Assembly (NCBI RefSeq): GCF_003096275.1
Contig: NZ_QENQ01000001.1
Span: forward strand, 2,957,565-3,021,564
Source of the DNA: Sphingomonas pokkalii
Lineage (GTDB): Bacteria; Pseudomonadota; Alphaproteobacteria; Sphingomonadales; Sphingomonadaceae
Length of the DNA: 64,000 nucleotides
Reading direction: 5' to 3'
A model generated the notes under the pieces. The model made no database searches. It saw only the letters and a list, made by a program, of their open reading frames with translations, and had not been told where the DNA came from. Shown here one piece after another: positions 1-8,780 of the stretch. The number at the start of each line of letters is the position of its first letter. The first letter of the stretch is position 1. The position numbers and the translations under genes were made by a program.

Positions 1-227
1 GCGGGCGTGGGCGTCGGGGTCGGTGCGGGTGTGGGCGTCGGGGTCGGTGCCGGCGTGGGCGTCGGAGTCGGGGCGGGCGCCGGAGTCGGAGTCGGCGTCG
101 GACTGGGGATCGGGCTCGGCGAGGGAGCGGCCGGCGAACTGGCGACTCCACCGCCGCCGCCGCCGCTGCAGGCGGCAACCAGGGCCAATGCTGAGGCCAT
201 GCTGGGCACCAGAAGGGTCCGCTTCAT
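1..227 (-). CDS. Lipoprotein with Pro/Thr-rich linker, 5' part only
   Basis: Read on the minus strand from ATG at 227, the frame is open to the window edge, giving 75 codons of a gene that continues off the left side. It starts with a short charged stretch (MKRT) and a hydrophobic segment, then a lipobox (LVAAC, Cys at residue 20), a run of six glycines, and from about residue 36 a long alternating Pro-Thr/Ala tract. This is the layout of a lipoprotein whose globular domain is held off the membrane by a PT linker. A GGGG stretch lies upstream of the ATG. The functional domain is outside the window, so no activity can be assigned. The plus-strand Gly-Val reading of the same DNA is its antisense shadow. 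Confidence 0.7.
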   Translation of the reverse strand, partial: MKRTLLVPSMASALALVAACSGGGGGGVASSPAAPSPSPIPSPTPTPTPAPAPTPTPTPAPTPTPTPAPTPTPTP

Positions 228-309
228 CCCAAAATCCCCGAAAACGCGTGGAAGATCACAGGGATGCTATGGAACTCTGGCAGATAAGTTTTGGTTAACG
301 CGCCATTAT

Positions 310-327
310 TTCTATTCTGTCATAGAA
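310..327. promoter_or_regulatory. Inverted repeat in the divergent promoter region
   Basis: TTCTAT (310-315) and ATAGAA (322-327) form a 6-bp inverted repeat with a 6-base loop. It lies in the AT-richer gap between the minus-strand lipoprotein and the plus-strand gene at 403. It could be an operator for either gene; nothing identifies the regulator. Confidence 0.3.
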
Positions 328-402
328 TGTGTCTGAGTGGTCATGCCCGGTTCACGCGATCGGCGCGAGGATGCCGCCCTAGAGACGATATGGGGAAAGA
401 GG

Positions 403-1704
403 ATGGCGCGGACGATCTGGAACCTGGCGGGAGCGGCGGTCGCGCTGCTCGGTCTTCCGGCGGAGCCCGCGCTGGCGCAGGGCGGGCAGGTCGTGACCGC
501 GAGCAGCATCGGCGAACCGGTGGAGGCGAACGATTATCGCTGGATCGATCGCGCCCATGCGATGTGGGACGCGATCGGCGACGCGCCGCCCGACTATCGC
601 TTCCGCTTTGGCGGGGGCGAGCCCTGGGCCTGGGAAACGCGCGACGGATTCTGGGTGGTGGTGGAGGATCGGCCGGAAGGTACCCGCACCTATTTCTTCG
701 CGCCCGGCGATCGCGGGCCGTTCGTGGTGCGCGAGGCGGACCGCAGCTTCGGCTATGAAGCGGGGCATGTCGCGGTGGTCTATAACGGCAGCGGCATGGT
801 GCTGCCGCGCTATCAGGGCGCGCCGTTCCTGAACGAGGGCGAAGACCTGTACCGGCGCGGGCGGCGGCTGCGCGATGCGCTGATCGATCGCCAGTGGCAG
901 CCCGTGGATACGACCGCCTGGGCGGATGTGAACCTGTTCTTCGTCGGCATCGATCAGCGCTGGGATTCGAATTGGCGCCGGGCCGATTATGATGGCTATG
1001 CGCGCGCCGAGCAGCAGCGCTGGGCCGCCGAACGCGCGCGGCGGGCGGCGATGGCGGCGGCGTTCGCGCAGTGGCGCAGCGGCGGGTTCCAGGGCCCGCC
1101 GCCGCCGGGGATCGGCCGGCACTGGATGCACGGGCCGGGCCGTCCGGCGGCCCCGCCGCCCCGCCCGCCGATCGCCGGACAGCCGGTGCCGCCGCCAGGC
1201 AGCGGCTGGATCGGCGGACCCGGTCGGCCCGATCGCCCGACCCGGCCGGGCGGCTGGGGCGGACGCCCCGGAACGCCGCCACCGCCACCGCAGCCCGGTG
1301 CTGGCGCACCCGAAGCGCCGCCATCGCCGCCGCCTGCTTCTGCTGCACCCGGATGGCAGCGGCCGGATCGGCCGGGATGGCAGGGCGGTCGGCCCGGCTG
1401 GCAGGGCGGCGCTCGCCCGGACCGTCCGGCGGCGAGGCCCGTGCCGCCGCCGGCTGCCGCCGCGCCCGCGCCGCAGCCCGCCGCGCCGCCCTCCGGCGTC
1501 GAGCGGCCCGAGCCTCGACGCGGCTGGATGACGCCCAACTGGCTGCGCAATGCCGCGACGAACACGCCTTCGGCGCCGCCGGCACCGGCACCCGCACCGC
1601 GGGCGGCGCCGCCTGCCGCCCATGTCGCGCCGCCGCCGCCGCCGCGGCCGCCCGCGCCGGCGGGGCGGATGATCGAGCGCCGGCCAGAGCTGGACCGGCG
1701 ATAG
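403..1704 (+). CDS. Secreted protein with proline-rich C-terminal half, unknown function
   Basis: A 433-residue protein. The start at 403 is chosen because it follows a GGGGAAAGAGG stretch and opens a good signal peptide (MARTIWNLAG, hydrophobic core, ALA-Q cleavage near residue 25). An upstream in-frame start would put a charged extension before it. Residues about 26-220 look globular, with many aromatic residues (YRFRFGGGEPWAWE, FAPGDRGPFVV) and a charged Ala/Arg helix at the end. The rest, to the C-terminus, is a low-complexity Pro/Gly/Arg/Ala region with GWQGG- and PAAP-type repeats. It is probably exported to the periplasm or surface. I do not recognise the N-terminal domain. Confidence 0.75.
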   Translation: MARTIWNLAGAAVALLGLPAEPALAQGGQVVTASSIGEPVEANDYRWIDRAHAMWDAIGDAPPDYRFRFGGGEPWAWETRDGFWVVVEDRPEGTRTYFFAPGDRGPFVVREADRSFGYEAGHVAVVYNGSGMVLPRYQGAPFLNEGEDLYRRGRRLRDALIDRQWQPVDTTAWADVNLFFVGIDQRWDSNWRRADYDGYARAEQQRWAAERARRAAMAAAFAQWRSGGFQGPPPPGIGRHWMHGPGRPAAPPPRPPIAGQPVPPPGSGWIGGPGRPDRPTRPGGWGGRPGTPPPPPQPGAGAPEAPPSPPPASAAPGWQRPDRPGWQGGRPGWQGGARPDRPAARPVPPPAAAAPAPQPAAPPSGVERPEPRRGWMTPNWLRNAATNTPSAPPAPAPAPRAAPPAAHVAPPPPPRPPAPAGRMIERRPELDRR

Positions 1705-1712
1705 CCGGGCGC

Positions 1713-2195
1713 TCAGGCGGGAGGGAAGGGAAGCAGCGCTTCCAGCACCGCCGGTGGCGGCGCGCCCTCGGCGGCGATGCCGTGCCGCGCGAGGAAGGCG
1801 TGGCGGACGATTTCCGCCTGCTGTTCGATGCCGTAGCGCGCAAAGGCCCAGCCGGGCCGGATCGTATAGCGATAGCGGCAGAAGGGATGGCGGCGCAGTA
1901 CGAGATTGATCCCCTGCTGATGCTGCCAGACATGCACCAGCTCGTGGATCAGCAGGCCCTGCCAGCCGAGCGATCGACGGGCGAAGCAGGCGCAATAGCC
2001 GTCGCCCTTCGGATGAAAGTGGATCGCGCCGCGCGGGGCCATCGTGACGCGGCGTGGCTGGAACGGAAACCATTTCCGGCGGAGGATGCGGACGCGATCC
2101 AGATCGATCGCATTTCCGAACATGCCGGTGGCGAGGCGACGTTCGTCCACCGTCAGCGGGCGGATATCGGGCAGCGGGGACGGTTCGGCGCGCAT
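1713..2195 (-). CDS. HExxH zinc-metallopeptidase-like protein (vgr-related family)
   Basis: A 160-residue protein with a clear HELVH zinc motif at residues 84-88 in the context GLLIHELVHVWQHQ, as in small metallopeptidase-like proteins of sphingomonads often annotated as vgr-related. It has no signal peptide and no membrane segment. The glutamate of HExxH is present, so the site could be catalytic. A third metal ligand cannot be assigned with confidence; H61 and E124 are possible. It ends 8 nt from the end of the convergent proline-rich gene. Substrate and role are unknown. Confidence 0.7.
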   Translation of the reverse strand: MRAEPSPLPDIRPLTVDERRLATGMFGNAIDLDRVRILRRKWFPFQPRRVTMAPRGAIHFHPKGDGYCACFARRSLGWQGLLIHELVHVWQHQQGINLVLRRHPFCRYRYTIRPGWAFARYGIEQQAEIVRHAFLARHGIAAEGAPPPAVLEALLPFPPA

Positions 2196-2268
2196 CGCTG
2201 CAAGATAGGCGCGACGGCGGCGGCGGAAAGGGGCGTGGGGGCGGTTCGCGCCGTCCCCCCGCCGTCGC

Positions 2269-2970
2269 TTACAGCACCGCCCAGAGCGTGAGCAGCAGCG
2301 CTGTCATCGCCGCGTTGAGCGCCATGCCGATGCCGGCGAAGGTGCCGCCGATCTCGGTCACCTGGAAGGCGCGGGCGGTGCCGAAGCCATGCGCCGCGAC
2401 GCCTGCCGCGAAGCCCCGCACCCGATAGTCGCGCAGGCGCAGCGCATCGAGCAGCGGCGTTGCGATCATCGCGCCGAACACGCCGGCGATCAGCACCACC
2501 ACCGCTGCCAGCGCCGGGATGCCGCCGAGCTGGGCGGCGAGCGCCATCGCCACCGGCGTCGTCACCGAACGCGGGGCGACGGTCGCCAGGATCTGCGCGC
2601 TGCCGCCGAACGCCCAGACGATGCCGGTGACGCTGAGAATCGCGGTGAGCGATCCGGCGAACAGCGCGAGCAGCAACGGGCCGGCGGCGCGGCGGACCAG
2701 CGCGCGGTTGCGCCACAAGGGCACCGCCAGGCCCACCGTCGCCGGGCCGAGCAGGAAGCCGAGCATCGCGGTGTGCTGCGCATAGAGCGGGTAGGGGGTG
2801 CGGGTGGTGAGCAGGATCGCGATCAGCACCGGCGTCGCCAGCAGCACCGGGTGGCAGAGCGGATGGCGGTTGCTGCGCTTCGAAAGCTGGTCGGCGCCCT
2901 CGAACACGAGCAGCGTGACGGCGAGCCACAGCAGCGGCGTCGCCTGGAGCGCGTGCCACATCACGCTCAT
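2269..2970 (-). CDS. lrgB: LrgB family membrane protein
   Basis: A 233-residue polytopic inner-membrane protein of the LrgB/CidB family (murein-hydrolase regulator or metabolite transporter, depending on species). Visible family features are the many hydrophobic helices, the motif FLLGPATVGLAVPL around residue 70, RSVTTPVAMALA around residue 130, and the conserved AAHGFGTARAFQ near residue 195. The start at 2970 overlaps the stop of the upstream CidA/LrgA gene by 4 nt (ATGA), so the two are translationally coupled. No nearby regulator of the LytTR or LysR type is seen. Confidence 0.9.
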   Translation of the reverse strand: MSVMWHALQATPLLWLAVTLLVFEGADQLSKRSNRHPLCHPVLLATPVLIAILLTTRTPYPLYAQHTAMLGFLLGPATVGLAVPLWRNRALVRRAAGPLLLALFAGSLTAILSVTGIVWAFGGSAQILATVAPRSVTTPVAMALAAQLGGIPALAAVVVLIAGVFGAMIATPLLDALRLRDYRVRGFAAGVAAHGFGTARAFQVTEIGGTFAGIGMALNAAMTALLLTLWAVL

Positions 2971-3335
2971 GCCTTGCGCTCCGCGCGCGTCAGCGCCCAG
3001 TGGAAGACCAGCGCGGTCACCACCATGGTGAGCAGCGTCGAGACCAGGGTGGCGAGCACGATCGCCACGCCGTTCTTCGCCAGCACCGGGCCTTCCTCGA
3101 TCAGCCCCACCGCGGCGGGGACGAACATCACCGAAAGATGCGCGGTGAGCCAGGCCGAGACCTGCACCAGCGTCGGGCGCTCGCCGGGGCGGAGCAGCAG
3201 CCAGCCGAGCAGGAGGAACATGCCGATCACCGCGCCGGGAAGCGGCAGGCCGGTGAGCAGGTGGATCCCCTCGCCGAGCAGCTGGCAGAGGAGCAGGGTG
3301 GCGATGGCGGCGATCATGGCGGTGCCCCATGCCAT
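2967..3335 (-). CDS. lrgA: CidA/LrgA family holin-like protein
   Basis: About 122 residues with four predicted membrane helices and the family pattern LTGLPLPGAVIGMFLLL, then LVQVSAWLTAHLSVMFVPAAVGL. The family is holin-like and works with LrgB/CidB in control of cell-wall hydrolysis or export of small organic acids. The ATG at 3335 has no strong ribosome site. An internal ATG at 3317 has GGGG about 8 nt upstream and would give 116 residues, so the exact start is open. Its last codon overlaps lrgB. Confidence 0.85.
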   Translation of the reverse strand: MAWGTAMIAAIATLLLCQLLGEGIHLLTGLPLPGAVIGMFLLLGWLLLRPGERPTLVQVSAWLTAHLSVMFVPAAVGLIEEGPVLAKNGVAIVLATLVSTLLTMVVTALVFHWALTRAERKA

Positions 3336-3440
3336 GGGCGGCGCGCGAGGTATACTGTCGGGGAGGTGGGAGGTGGTTGCGGGCGGCGCAAGCGGGCGCG
3401 GGCCTGCAAGGCGAAGGACTGCGGCCGCCACGCCCCGGTC

Positions 3441-3534
3441 GTCATTCCCGCGAAGGCGGGAATCCATTTGCCAGGACGCGGGGGATGGAGCCGCGCCACC
3501 TGCGCCAATGGATCCCCGCCTTCGCGGGGATGAC
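3441..3534. repeat. REP-like intergenic inverted repeat
   Basis: Two 28-bp arms (3441-3468 and 3507-3534) are inverted copies with 26 of 28 positions complementary. Each arm is itself a hairpin around CCCGCGAAGGCGGG. The element sits between the convergent-side end of lrgA and the HxlR gene. This is the typical dispersed repeat of sphingomonad intergenic DNA; it could act as a transcript end. Confidence 0.75.
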
Positions 3535-3547
3535 GGAAGAGAGGGTG

Positions 3548-3943
3548 CTACTCGGCCGCCTCGGCCTGCACCTCCGCCGGCATCAGGTCGCCCAGGTTGG
3601 CCTGGATCCATTCGACCAGATCCTCGACCTTGGCCGCGGCTTCGCGCCCAAGCGGCGTCAGGCTGTATTCGACATGCGGCGGCACCACCGGCAGGCTGCG
3701 GCGCGCGATGAGGTGATGCGCCTCCAGCTGCTGGAGCGTCTGGGCGAGCATCCGTTCGCTCACCCCGTTCACCCGGCGGCGCAGTTCGCTGAAGCGGCGG
3801 GTGCCGCCCTGCAGCGCGACCAGCACCAGCAGGCCCCAGCTGCTGGTGATCCGCTTGAGCACCGCGCGCGACGGGCAATCGGGGACGAACACATCGCCGC
3901 GGTCCATCATCGCGGCGAGGGTACGGGGCGGGACAGCCGACAT
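3548..3943 (-). CDS. HxlR-family winged-helix transcription regulator
   Basis: A 131-residue protein with the HxlR fold. It has a conserved Cys-Pro near the N-terminus (DCPSRAVLKRITSSWGLLVLVAL), then a helix-turn-helix with FSELRRRVNGVSERMLAQTL and a wing ending HVEYSLTPLGRE. Regulators of this family often sense electrophiles or redox change, sometimes through that Cys, which is present here at about residue 23. It is transcribed divergently from an NmrA-like NAD(P)-binding reductase, the usual target type for such a regulator. A perfect palindrome lies between the two genes. The start could also be the internal ATG at MDRGDV. Confidence 0.9.
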   Translation of the reverse strand: MSAVPPRTLAAMMDRGDVFVPDCPSRAVLKRITSSWGLLVLVALQGGTRRFSELRRRVNGVSERMLAQTLQQLEAHHLIARRSLPVVPPHVEYSLTPLGREAAAKVEDLVEWIQANLGDLMPAEVQAEAAE

Positions 3944-3950
3944 TTTTGAT

Positions 3951-3985
3951 ACTTACCTTTATGTGCGTACTTACGATTCGTAAGT
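3951..3985. promoter_or_regulatory. Probable HxlR operator
   Basis: A perfect 17-bp palindrome, ACTTACGA-T-TCGTAAGT, occupies 3969-3985 in the 89-bp gap between the divergent HxlR and reductase genes. The half-site ACTTAC occurs again at 3951-3956, 18 bp away on the same strand. The geometry suggests autoregulation and control of the reductase by the HxlR protein. This is inferred from position and symmetry. Confidence 0.6.
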
Positions 3986-4032
3986 GGGTCGCTAGATCGC
4001 TCGCGTCAATCCACGATCGAAAGGAAGATGCC

Positions 4033-4881
4033 ATGTACGCCGTTACCGGAGCCTCGGGCCAGCTGGGCCGTCTCGTCGTCGAAGCGCTGCTGGGCAAGGT
4101 CGCTGCGCGCGATATCGTCGCGCTGGTGCGCAACCCCGAGAGCGTCGCCGATTTCGCCGCCAAGGGCGTGGTGGTGCGCGTTTTCGATTACGACGCGCCC
4201 GAGACACTGGCACCGGCGCTGGCGGGCGTGACCCGGCTGCTGCTGATTTCGGGCAATGCCGTGGGCAGCCGCGTACCGCAGCACCGCGCGGTGATCGATG
4301 CGGCCAAGGCGGCGGGCGTTGCGCTGATCGCCTATACCAGCATCCTGCACGGCCAGGCCTCGCCGATGGCGCTCGCCGCCGAGCACAAGGCGACCGAGGA
4401 TCTGCTGGCGGCGAGCGGCCTGCCGACCGCGCTGCTCCGCAACGGCTGGTACACCGAGAATTACCTGATGGGGGCCGGCTCGGCGATCGCGCATGGCGTG
4501 CTGCTGGGCAGCGCGGGCGACGGCGTGATCTCCGCAGCCTCGCGCGCAGACTATGCCGAAGCGGCGGCGGTGGTGCTGACCCGGGGCGAGGCGGGGACGT
4601 TCGAGCTGGCGGGCGATAGCGGTTTCACGCTGGCCGAACTGGCGGGGGCGCTGGCCGAGATTTCGGGCAAGCCAGTGGCATACCAGAACCTGTCCCAGGC
4701 CGACTATGCCAAGGCGCTGGAAGGCGCGGGGCTGCCGGGTCCGTTCGCGGCGATCCTTGCGGACAGCGATGCCCGCGCGGGCGAAGGCGCGCTGTTCGAT
4801 GATTCGCACACGCTGTCGTCGCTGATCGGTCGGCCGACGACGCCGTGGCGCGAGACGGTCGCGGCGGGGGTGCGGGGCTGA
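4033..4881 (+). CDS. NmrA-like / QorB-type NAD(P)H quinone oxidoreductase
   Basis: A 282-residue short-chain-dehydrogenase-like protein of the NmrA type. It begins MYAVTGASGQLGRLVVEALL, a Rossmann GxxGxxG nucleotide site, followed by VALVRNPE. YTSILH and the LRNGWYTENY segment are typical of QtrA/QorB quinone reductases. The start at 4033 has AAGGAAG 6 nt upstream. The divergent HxlR regulator and the palindromic site suggest induction by quinones or other electrophiles. The substrate is inferred from family and context only. Confidence 0.85.
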   Translation: MYAVTGASGQLGRLVVEALLGKVAARDIVALVRNPESVADFAAKGVVVRVFDYDAPETLAPALAGVTRLLLISGNAVGSRVPQHRAVIDAAKAAGVALIAYTSILHGQASPMALAAEHKATEDLLAASGLPTALLRNGWYTENYLMGAGSAIAHGVLLGSAGDGVISAASRADYAEAAAVVLTRGEAGTFELAGDSGFTLAELAGALAEISGKPVAYQNLSQADYAKALEGAGLPGPFAAILADSDARAGEGALFDDSHTLSSLIGRPTTPWRETVAAGVRG

Positions 4882-4888
4882 GTCCCGA

Positions 4889-5014
4889 TCCTCCCCCGCC
4901 AGGGGGAGGTGTCAGGCGCAGCCTGACGGAGGGGGAGGAAGCACGGCGGCCGGTTGGTCGCTGACCTCCCCCTCCGTCGCGCTTCGCGCGCCACCTCCCC
5001 CTGGCGGGGGAGGA
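4889..5014. repeat. Intergenic repeat with perfect 23-bp inverted arms
   Basis: The arms 4889-4911 and 4992-5014 are perfect inverted copies of a 23-bp sequence containing CCCCCGCCAGGGGGAGG. Inside lie further complementary stretches (CCTGACGGAGGGGGAGG against CCTCCCCCTCCGTC). The element fills the gap between the convergent ends of the reductase and arsC, so it may also terminate both transcripts. Confidence 0.75.
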
Positions 5015-5021
5015 TTTGAAC

Positions 5022-5357
5022 CTACAGTATCTCCCGCACCTTTTCGGGCGGGCGGCCGAGGCGGACGCCGCGCTCGGTGGCCACCAGCGGGCGTTCGATC
5101 AGGATCGGGTTGGTCGCCATCGCATCGAGGATGGTGTCGTCATCCGCGTCTTTCAGCGGCTTGGCGGCGTCCTCGGCGATGCGGAGGCCTTCGCGCGCGG
5201 TCATGCCCGCCCGCTTGTAGAGCTCCGCCAGCGTTGCGCGGCTGGGCGGGGTCTTCAGATATTCGATCACCTCCACCTCGGCGCCGGCGTCCTTGAGGAT
5301 CGCCAGCGCCTCGCGCGACTTGGAGCAGCGCGGGTTGTGGTAGATCGTGGCCTTCAC
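5022..5357 (-). CDS. arsC: ArsC-family reductase (arsenate reductase-like)
   Basis: A 111-residue thioredoxin-fold protein of the ArsC/Spx family. The active-site pattern [11 protein letters not shown] places the catalytic Cys at residue 11. [20 protein letters not shown] and [10 protein letters not shown] match glutaredoxin-linked ArsC, which reduces arsenate to arsenite. The GTG start at 5357 overlaps the accC stop in GTGA, which decides the start and indicates coupling to accC. There is no ArsR regulator or arsenite pump beside it, so another thiol-disulfide role is possible. Confidence 0.85.
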   Translation of the reverse strand: MKATIYHNPRCSKSREALAILKDAGAEVEVIEYLKTPPSRATLAELYKRAGMTAREGLRIAEDAAKPLKDADDDTILDAMATNPILIERPLVATERGVRLGRPPEKVREIL

Positions 5358-6718
5358 GCCGCGGCTGTCTCGTCTTGGCGAGCCAGCCACTCCTCGAGCC
5401 ACTTGATCGTGTACTCGCCCTTCTGGAACTCGGGATCGCCGAGCAGTGCCTGGTGGAGCGGGATCGTCGTCTTGATGCCGTCGACCACGAACTCTTCGAG
5501 CGCGCGCTTCAGTCGCAGGATGCAGCCCTCGCGGGTGCGGCCATAGACGATCAGCTTGGCGATCATCGAGTCGTAATAAGGCGGGATCCGGTAGCCCGAA
5601 TAGATGCCGCTATCGACGCGGACGTGCATGCCGCCCGGTGCGTGGAAGTGGGTGATCGTGCCCGGCGAGGGCGCGAAGGTCCGCGGATCCTCGGCGTTGA
5701 TGCGGCATTCGATCGCGTGGCCGCGGAACTCCAGATCCTCCTGGCGCACCGACAGGCCATGGCCTTCGGCGACGCGGATCTGTTCGCGGACCAGGTCCAT
5801 GCCGGTGATCATCTCGGTCACCGGATGCTCGACCTGGAGGCGGGTGTTCATCTCGATGAAGTAGAACTCGCCATTTTCCCACAGGAACTCGATCGTGCCC
5901 GCACCGCGATAGCCCATGTCGGACATCGCCTTGGCGACGATCGCGCCCATGCGTTCGCGCTCCTCCGGCGTGATCACCGGCGAGAGGGCCTCTTCGAGTA
6001 CCTTCTGGTGGCGGCGCTGGAGCGAGCAGTCGCGCTCGCCGAGATGGATCGCGTTGCCGTTGCCGTCGCCGAACACCTGGAACTCGATGTGGCGCGGATT
6101 GCCGAGATACTTTTCGAGATAGACGGTGGCGTCGCCGAACGCGGCCTTCGCTTCCGAGCCCGCCTGCTGCATCAGCGTTTCGAGCTGGTCCTCGCTGGTG
6201 CAGACCTTCATGCCGCGACCACCGCCACCCGAGGCGGCCTTGATGATCACCGGATAGCCGGCCTTGGCGGCGATCGCCTTGGCTTCTTCCAGATCCGCGA
6301 TCGGGCCGTCCGAGCCCGGCACCAGCGGCAGGCCGAGCGCGCCGGCGGTGCGCTTCGCCTCGATCTTGTCGCCCATGGTGCGGATATGCTCGGGCTTGGG
6401 CCCGACGAAGATCAGCCCGTGCGCCTCGACGATCTCGGCGAACTGGGCGTTCTCCGAAAGGAAGCCATAGCCCGGGTGGATCGCATCCGCGCCCGAAATC
6501 TCGGCGGCCGAGATGATGTTCGGGATGTTGAGATAGCTCTCCGACGCGGCCGGCGGGCCGATGCAGATCGCCTCGTCCGCCAGGCGCACATGCATCGCAT
6601 CGGCATCGGCGGTGGAGTGCACCGCTACCGTCTTGATGCCCATTTCGTGGCACGCACGGTGGATGCGCAGCGCGATCTCGCCGCGATTGGCGATCAGCAG
6701 CTTCTTGATCTCGGGCAT
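5354..6718 (-). CDS. accC: Acetyl-CoA carboxylase, biotin carboxylase subunit
   Basis: A 454-residue protein of normal family length that carboxylates biotin on BCCP with ATP and bicarbonate, the first half-reaction of malonyl-CoA synthesis. Features in order are [39 protein letters not shown], the glycine-rich ATP loop [13 protein letters not shown], the HIEFQVFGD segment, and the catalytic-site region [14 protein letters not shown]. It lies 10 nt after accB on the same strand and overlaps arsC by 4 nt. Confidence 0.97.
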   Translation of the reverse strand: MPEIKKLLIANRGEIALRIHRACHEMGIKTVAVHSTADADAMHVRLADEAICIGPPAASESYLNIPNIISAAEISGADAIHPGYGFLSENAQFAEIVEAHGLIFVGPKPEHIRTMGDKIEAKRTAGALGLPLVPGSDGPIADLEEAKAIAAKAGYPVIIKAASGGGGRGMKVCTSEDQLETLMQQAGSEAKAAFGDATVYLEKYLGNPRHIEFQVFGDGNGNAIHLGERDCSLQRRHQKVLEEALSPVITPEERERMGAIVAKAMSDMGYRGAGTIEFLWENGEFYFIEMNTRLQVEHPVTEMITGMDLVREQIRVAEGHGLSVRQEDLEFRGHAIECRINAEDPRTFAPSPGTITHFHAPGGMHVRVDSGIYSGYRIPPYYDSMIAKLIVYGRTREGCILRLKRALEEFVVDGIKTTIPLHQALLGDPEFQKGEYTIKWLEEWLARQDETAAA

Positions 6719-6728
6719 GGCCGTTCCG

Positions 6729-7217
6729 TTACTCGACCACGACGAGCGGCTGGTCGAACTCGACCGGCTGGCCGTTCTCGACCAGGATCGCCTTCACGGT
6801 GCCGGCGGTGGGGGCCTGGATCGGGTTCATCACCTTCATCGCCTCGATGATCAGCAGCGTGTCGCCGGCGGCGACCTGCTGGCCGACGGTGACGAAGGTC
6901 TTCGCTTCCGGATTCGGCTTGAGGTAGGCGGTGCCGACCATCGGCGACTTGACCGCATTGGCGCTCGGCTGCGGCGCGGCGACGATCTCGGCCGGGGCAG
7001 CGGCTGCAGCGGCCGGGGCGGCGGCGAGCATCGGCGCGGCGGGGGCGGCGTACTGCATCGTCGCGGGCGCCGCGATCACCTTGCGGGCAACGCGGACGCG
7101 GCGTTCGCCGTCCTCGACTTCAATCTCGGTCAGCTGGGTGTCATCGAGCACGGCGGCGAGCTGGCGAACCAGTTCGATATCGACCATCATTGCACCCGAC
7201 TTGGTTTCTTCGGCCAT
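6729..7217 (-). CDS. accB: Acetyl-CoA carboxylase biotin carboxyl carrier protein
   Basis: A 162-residue BCCP. Residues about 10-50 are the N-terminal dimer segment. Residues 50-85 are the Ala/Pro-rich flexible linker. The C-terminal biotinyl domain carries the target lysine at about residue 128 in EAMKVMN. It carries carboxybiotin from AccC to the carboxyltransferase. It sits in the aroQ-accB-accC-arsC group with 44 nt from the aroQ stop, an order shared by many alphaproteobacteria. Confidence 0.97.
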   Translation of the reverse strand: MAEETKSGAMMVDIELVRQLAAVLDDTQLTEIEVEDGERRVRVARKVIAAPATMQYAAPAAPMLAAAPAAAAAAPAEIVAAPQPSANAVKSPMVGTAYLKPNPEAKTFVTVGQQVAAGDTLLIIEAMKVMNPIQAPTAGTVKAILVENGQPVEFDQPLVVVE

Positions 7218-7261
7218 ACGACCCTTCTTTGAAAATTCTGTAGATGAAACGGCGCCCTCTG

Positions 7262-7696
7262 TCAGAGACGCGCGGCGGCTTCAAGCGCGAGAATATAGGA
7301 AAACGAACCGAATCCGGCCACCGTGCCCTTCGCCGCGCGACCGACATAGCTGATATGGCGGAAGGATTCGCGTGCATGGGGGTTCGAGAGGTGCACCTCG
7401 ATCACCGGCGTGCGGATGCTCTTGATCGCATCGTGGAGCGCCACCGAGGTGTGGGTGTAACCACCCGGATTGAGCAGCACGGCGCGGGCGCCATCGGCCT
7501 GCGCCTCGTGCAGCCAGTCGATCAGATGGCCTTCGTGGTTCGATTGGCGCATCTCGATCTCCAGCCCGAGTTCGCGGGCGCGATCCTCCAACATGCCGGC
7601 GATGTCGTCCAGCGTGTCCGATCCATAGATTTCCGGCTCGCGGAGTCCCAGCAGATTGAGGTTGGGACCATTCAAGACGAAGATCGTATCGGCCAA
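7262..7696 (-). CDS. aroQ: Type II 3-dehydroquinate dehydratase
   Basis: A 144-residue type II dehydroquinase that converts 3-dehydroquinate to 3-dehydroshikimate in the shikimate pathway. Diagnostic segments are [20 protein letters not shown] at the N-terminus, the [11 protein letters not shown] strand, [13 protein letters not shown] with the substrate-binding residues, and [15 protein letters not shown]. The length is standard. It is the first gene of the minus-strand group ending in arsC and is divergent from thiSG. Confidence 0.96.
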   Translation of the reverse strand: MADTIFVLNGPNLNLLGLREPEIYGSDTLDDIAGMLEDRARELGLEIEMRQSNHEGHLIDWLHEAQADGARAVLLNPGGYTHTSVALHDAIKSIRTPVIEVHLSNPHARESFRHISYVGRAAKGTVAGFGSFSYILALEAAARL

Positions 7697-7775
7697 TGCA
7701 GGCGCCTTTCGGTTGCGGGCAGGATGCGGTCCTCCCTATATGAGCCCGCGTCTCCGATCAAATCCAAGGCTCTTC

Positions 7776-8780
7776 ATGCACAGCGACGGCACCGTTTCCA
7801 TCCGCGTCAACGGCGAACACAAGCGTATCACGGCCGGGCTCACGCTCGCGCAGCTGGCCGAAGAGCTGGGGCTGGTGCCCGAGAAGGTGGCGGTGGAACG
7901 CAATCTCGAGGTGGTGCCGCGCTCGACGCTGGGCCAGGTGATCGTCGAGGATGGCGATGAGCTGGAAATCGTGCATTTCGTGGGGGGTGGCGACCATGCC
8001 GGCTCCCTTGCCGACGACAGCTGGACGGTGGCGGGCAAGACCTTCCGCTCGCGCCTGATCGTCGGCACCGGCAAGTACAAGGATTTCGAGCAGAACGCCG
8101 CCGCCGTGGCGGCATCGGGCGCCGAGATCGTCACCGTCGCGGTGCGCCGGGTGAATGTGAGCGACCCCAAGGCGCCGATGCTCACCGATTATATCGACCC
8201 GAAGAAGATCACCTACCTGCCCAACACCGCCGGCTGCTTCGATGCCGAATCGGCGATCCGCACGCTGCGGCTGGCGCGCGAGGCGGGCGGCTGGGAGTTG
8301 GTGAAGCTGGAAGTGCTGGGCGAGGCGCGGACGCTGTATCCCGACATGGTCGAGACGCTGCGCGCGACCGAGGTGCTGGCCAAGGAAGGCTTCCAGCCGA
8401 TGGTTTACTGCGTCGACGATCCCATCGCCGCCAAGCGGCTGGAGGATGCCGGCGCCGTCGCGATCATGCCGCTGGGCGCACCGATCGGATCGGGCCTCGG
8501 CATCCAGAACCAGGTGACGATCCGGCTGATCGTGGAAGGTGCCAAGGTGCCGGTGCTGGTCGATGCCGGCGTCGGTTCCGCCTCGGACGCGGCGGTGGCG
8601 ATGGAGCTGGGCTGCGACGGCGTGCTGATGAACACCGCGATCGCTGAGGCCAAGGATCCGATCCTGATGGCGGCGGCGATGAAGGCGGCGGTGGAGGCCG
8701 GACGGCTCTCCTACCGCGCCGGGCGGATGGCCAAGCGTCGCTATGCCGATCCATCGAGCCCGCTGGCGGGGCTGATCTGA
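7776..8780 (+). CDS. thiG: Fused sulfur carrier ThiS and thiazole synthase ThiG
   Basis: A 334-residue fusion. Residues 1-72 are a ThiS domain (ubiquitin-like; [20 protein letters not shown] and [13 protein letters not shown]) ending FVGGGD at about 68-73. Residues about 80-334 are ThiG ([56 protein letters not shown]), which forms the thiazole phosphate of thiamine. The start at 7776 has AAGG 8 nt upstream. In separate ThiS the C-terminal Gly-Gly is thiocarboxylated. Here it is internal, so the fusion must be cleaved or work differently. No thiE or thiF is adjacent, and no TPP riboswitch fits upstream. Confidence 0.95.
   Translation: MHSDGTVSIRVNGEHKRITAGLTLAQLAEELGLVPEKVAVERNLEVVPRSTLGQVIVEDGDELEIVHFVGGGDHAGSLADDSWTVAGKTFRSRLIVGTGKYKDFEQNAAAVAASGAEIVTVAVRRVNVSDPKAPMLTDYIDPKKITYLPNTAGCFDAESAIRTLRLAREAGGWELVKLEVLGEARTLYPDMVETLRATEVLAKEGFQPMVYCVDDPIAAKRLEDAGAVAIMPLGAPIGSGLGIQNQVTIRLIVEGAKVPVLVDAGVGSASDAAVAMELGCDGVLMNTAIAEAKDPILMAAAMKAAVEAGRLSYRAGRMAKRRYADPSSPLAGLI

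Noticed and set aside
7..336. Gly-Val-rich plus-strand frame at the left end
   Set aside because: It is the antisense of a minus-strand lipoprotein with a good lipobox and PT linker.
379..2073. Long minus-strand frame over the proline-rich gene
   Set aside because: Arg/Ala/Pro-rich reading opposite a gene with a signal peptide; typical GC-rich shadow.
2389..3711. Long plus-strand frame opposite lrgB, lrgA and HxlR
   Set aside because: It crosses three recognised genes and has no family features.
7697..7775. TPP riboswitch before thiSG
   Set aside because: The gap to the divergent aroQ is only 79 bp and shows no THI-box sequence.
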